From positions 1-64,000 of the forward strand of contig JASEFH010000007.1 in the NCBI GenBank assembly GCA_030019205.1: DNA of 64,000 nt. The letters run 5' to 3'. Origin of the DNA: Methanomicrobiales archaeon (GTDB lineage Archaea; Halobacteriota; Methanomicrobia; Methanomicrobiales; JACTUA01). The notes under the pieces are model-generated. The model did not search any database, was not told the origin of the DNA, and was given only the letters and a program-made list of their open reading frames with translations. The position numbers and the translations under genes were made by a program. The number at the start of each line of letters is the position of its first letter. Positions within the stretch are counted from its first letter, which is position 1. Shown piece after piece: positions 61,541 through 64,000 of this stretch.

Positions 61541-62278
61541 ATGAGTGTACGTCTCAATCAGAAGTATACGGCCGAGATGTTCGGCACTTTTGCCCTGGTG
61601 CTCGTCGGCCTCGGAAGTGCGGTGCTGGGCGGCAGCCAGGTCGGAAATCTCGGCATCGCTCTGGCCTTTGGACTCACCCTGATGACGATGGTCTATGCCA
61701 TCGGGGATATCTCCGGCTGCCATGTCAACCCTGCCGTGACCGTCGGCGTGCTGGCCGCCGGGAAGATTCCCCTCAAGGAGGCTGTCGCCTATATCGTCAT
61801 GCAGTGTCTGGGTGCCCTCCTTGGTGCCGGAGCCCTCCTCGTTATCGCAATGGGAAATCCCGACTATTCGCTGGCCGTGGACGGTCTTGGCGCGAACGGA
61901 TACGGTGCGCTGTCGCCGGGAGGCTACTCGCTCCTCTCCGGGTTCCTGGTCGAGGTGCTGATGACAGGCCTGTTCGTCTTCGTGATCCTGTCGGTCACCT
62001 GCATCGACGAGTTGAAACGGTTTGCCGGCCTGGCGATCGGGATGGCGCTCACCATGGTGATTCTTGCGGCGCTGCAGGTGACGGGGGCGGCTATCAACCC
62101 GGCACGCAGCCTGGGGCCGGCGGTCTTTGTGGGGGGCGAGGCGCTGATGCAGCTCTGGCTCTTCTGGGTCGCACCCATCCTCGGGGCCGTCTTCGCCGTC
62201 GTTGTCTGGCGGTACCTCATGGCCGTGCGGGCAACGCGGCCGATCGCCGTCGCGACGGCTGCTCAATCGCGCACCTGA
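61541..62278 (+). CDS. aqpM: Aquaporin (MIP family, AqpM-like)
   Basis: The 245-residue channel protein has six spans and two pore half-helices with NPA motifs: SGCHVNPAVTVG (N63-P64-A65) and GAAINPARSLGPA (N186-P187-A188, with Arg189 of the selectivity filter). The layout is closest to archaeal AqpM, in which the residue before the first H-x-N-P-A is small (here Cys). It should conduct water and perhaps small neutral solutes or gases. The loop after span 3 is long and Gly-rich (LAVDGLGANGYGALSPGGYS), as in AqpM. ATG 61541 follows AGAGGTG; the C-terminal tail (RATRPIAVATAAQSRT) is variable. The gene is monocistronic. Confidence 0.9.
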   Translation: MSVRLNQKYTAEMFGTFALVLVGLGSAVLGGSQVGNLGIALAFGLTLMTMVYAIGDISGCHVNPAVTVGVLAAGKIPLKEAVAYIVMQCLGALLGAGALLVIAMGNPDYSLAVDGLGANGYGALSPGGYSLLSGFLVEVLMTGLFVFVILSVTCIDELKRFAGLAIGMALTMVILAALQVTGAAINPARSLGPAVFVGGEALMQLWLFWVAPILGAVFAVVVWRYLMAVRATRPIAVATAAQSRT

Positions 62279-62674
62279 CAGCCGGGCGGCTCCCGTCCAC
62301 CCCTTTTTGGGGATGACCGTCGATGCCCGGGCAGTGAAAACCGTCTGCCGAGCCGGAACGGTTTTCAGTCTCCCGCACCCATCCGATTTCTGCCGCACGC
62401 GGGCCGTCGGCAGCGGAACGCGGATATACTGGCCGCGTGAATGGCCAAGGGATTGCCATGCGGCTCTGGACGCTCCCGCCCTCTCCGGGAATCCCCGGGC
62501 TCGCGGAGATGGCCGGTGACGCCTTCCGCGGTCTTTAAACCCCGGTGAGGCATGCGGACCTGTGGAGGTCGGGATTCATGTCTCCGGGCCGGATTTTGCC
62601 GCCGGGGGCTCATCGCCCTCCTGGCGGGGATCGCACTCCGGCAGGCCCGGAACCGCTGGTTCGGGAGGGGAGAG
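62279..62674. other. Intergenic, no supported gene
   Basis: About 400 bp. CTTTAAACC near 62533-62541 may be a promoter element for a small frame that opens at 62552 or 62675. Confidence 0.35.
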
Positions 62675-63022
62675 ATGCGGTCCGCGAGGATAGTCGGCAG
62701 TACCCGTCTGGATCCCGATGCCCTCCGATCTCTGCTCTTCTCATGGCTTCTCTTCGCCGATCTCGGGGCGATCGGCATCCTGATCCTCGGGAGAACGGTC
62801 ACGGTGACGGCCCAGAAGGTCATGCAGACCGGTTGGCCTGAGGATATGCCCCGTTGTGCTGCTCCCCGATCCGGTGCAGGAGGGTGCGCGCAAAAGCGGA
62901 GGCATCCCCCGATGTGCCCTCCTCCGCAGGGGGAGCTGCCGGACCCGTACCGGCCGCATCGGCACGGTCTCCCGGGTTGCAGAGCGATCCCGCCCCGGAT
63001 AATCCAGAATACATTCGTATAA
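62675..63022 (+). CDS. Possible small membrane protein
   Basis: ATG 62675 lies directly behind GGGAGGGGAGAG, a strong ribosome binding site. The product would have 115 residues, with one hydrophobic stretch (RSLLFSWLLFADLGAIGILILG) followed by a Cys/Pro-rich tail that does not look folded. The conserved-looking part is the first 55 residues; the rest may be out of frame. No family is recognised. Confidence 0.3.
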   Translation: MRSARIVGSTRLDPDALRSLLFSWLLFADLGAIGILILGRTVTVTAQKVMQTGWPEDMPRCAAPRSGAGGCAQKRRHPPMCPPPQGELPDPYRPHRHGLPGCRAIPPRIIQNTFV

Positions 63023-63748
63023 GACAAATCATGCCATTCAAGATGCGAAGAGATGTCCGAATGACGTCAGGCCCATCCAGAAAATTTAATATAGAATCGG
63101 CCGATACAAGGGGTGTTCCGGGGATCACGGGACCGCAGCAGCACCCCCTACTGCACGCCCTGTATACGATGCTCATTGAAGCATGCGACACGATTCGCTC
63201 CCTGCGGACCCGCTTTATGACCCCCGGTTGCCATTTTGGACGTTAGGCCGGCATAAAAGTCTTCTCCTCTCGCGGCAGCGGTGCACAACTCTTATCAGGA
63301 AACCGGGGGAATCCACACTCTGCACCGCGATGCCTCCTCCCCGAACGAGAGCCGGCTTCCTGAAGGACTCTCCCGGCCCGGATTATCCGGCTACGAATCG
63401 GCCATCTGGGGAAAATAGCAGCGATTTCCAGTGTTTTTTACCGGAATGTCTCCCTCAGGGAGTTCGGGAGACGCCGCCCCGATGCTCCGCCATTCCCACA
63501 GGCTTCCATCCCGTCTGGATCCCTCAGGCGGTGCGATCCTGCACAGACCCCGGATCCGGCCCGATGCAAATGAAAACCTATTTGTGGTCAGCGAGCATTC
63601 TGCTATCATTCCGAGGGATTCTGACCGGGGCAACGATGCCTCCCGCCGCCGAACTGCACGTATGATCCGCTGGGATTGAAATGGGGGCACATGGGAGGAC
63701 GCGCTGTTCGGGGAGGAACGTCCTTCGGCTTTGACAGCTCTTCTGGCG
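63023..63748. other. Intergenic, no gene seen
   Basis: About 725 bp. A TTTAATATAG element near 63087-63096 is TATA-like, but no convincing gene follows it. Frames on both strands lack family features. Confidence 0.4.
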
Positions 63749-64000
63749 CTATCCCCGTTTCGGGTTCCACGCCACATAGCAGTAGTATGGCGGCTGCCCA
63801 TCGCTGCGGCCGCTCCGGGCTGGGGAGGTGTCGCAGAGATCCGTGAACTGGTCGCGCAGGCGCCGCTCTATCTCGCGGATATAGCCCGGTGAGCGTGTTC
63901 TGTAGAGAAGGGCGATCTCGCGGTAGCGCCCATCGCAGTCCCGTGCGGTTTCCCGCAGATCTCCGGTGATGCCGATCCGGCAGCGCCCCCGGGAGGCGGC
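63749..64000 (-). CDS. C-terminal part of a protein running in from the right edge
   Basis: The minus-strand frame is open from the window edge (64000) to a TAG at 63749-63751, giving 83 residues. It has RCRIGITGDLRETARDCDGRYREIALLYRTRSPGYIREIERRLRDQFTDLCD, then a Gly/Ser-rich link and PPYYCYVAWNPKRG at the end. The composition and amphipathic helix (YIREIERRLRDQFTDL) look like a real protein. The strand IALLYRTRSPGYIREIE resembles part of a GIY-YIG-like fold, which is only a guess. The start lies outside the window. Confidence 0.55.
   Translation of the reverse strand, partial: AASRGRCRIGITGDLRETARDCDGRYREIALLYRTRSPGYIREIERRLRDQFTDLCDTSPARSGRSDGQPPYYCYVAWNPKRG

Overview
The window (64 kb, high GC) looks like part of the chromosome of a methanogenic archaeon, most likely in the Methanomicrobia/Methanomicrobiales (Methanoculleus- or Methanofollis-like). 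The evidence is TATA-type promoters about 25 nt upstream of starts, several apparently leaderless genes, GGAGGTG-type ribosome binding sites, and families typical of that group: DUF2178 with an XRE partner, COG1361 and NEW3 envelope proteins, a DUF1724-type winged-helix regulator, DUF6498, NosD-like beta-helix proteins, PAS histidine kinases with the SHDLQEPLR H-box, and a dihydropterin-synthase-like MBL enzyme. The genus is an inference. No rRNA, tRNA, CRISPR array, complete insertion sequence or replication origin was recognised.

Layout. 0-9.4 kb: small soluble genes (GAF/PAS protein, MBL hydrolase, flavodoxin, zinc ribbon, TPR protein, MarR regulator, GNAT) mixed with decayed genes: a histidine kinase joined to a methyltransferase 5' end, a second kinase stub, and an AIM24/TIGR00266 gene with about four frameshifts. 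9.5-13.8 kb, minus strand: a sulfur block with two YeeE/YedE proteins, an MBL-plus-two-rhodanese protein (CstB-like) and an SLC13 permease. 14-24.8 kb: small membrane and envelope proteins, a secreted protein with three internal repeats, a COG1361 protein next to a MacB-like ABC exporter, and a membrane-anchored Lon-type protease. 24.8-32 kb: a large PAS/GAF histidine kinase, a frameshifted Mrr-like nuclease, a PKD-repeat surface protein and a frameshifted DUF6498 protein.

32.3-42.1 kb is the most coherent stretch. Homospermidine synthase and an ornithine-type decarboxylase form a two-gene polyamine operon. After a winged-helix regulator and a PAS kinase comes a two-domain KaiC ATPase, two consecutive KaiB proteins and a long PAS histidine kinase, all on the plus strand and tightly packed. 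This resembles a clock- or timer-type KaiC/KaiB/SasA module, but function is not proven by sequence.

42.5-64 kb: SdpI-like and Yip1 membrane proteins, a lipoprotein serpin, an ABC-2 exporter operon with a NEW3 surface protein, a membrane glycosyltransferase, an SRAP/HMCES protein, an RNB-domain ribonuclease, another four-PAS kinase, an intact NosD-like protein beside a decayed one, a DUF232-type zinc peptidase, an aquaporin, and the C-terminal end of a gene entering from the right.

Two features recur across the window. First, a family of GC-rich intergenic inverted repeats with CCTATCGCAC/GTGCGATAGG ends occurs at four loci. Second, several otherwise well-conserved genes carry a single frameshift, two of them in G runs. 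These could be assembly errors or real mutations; the sequence alone cannot decide.
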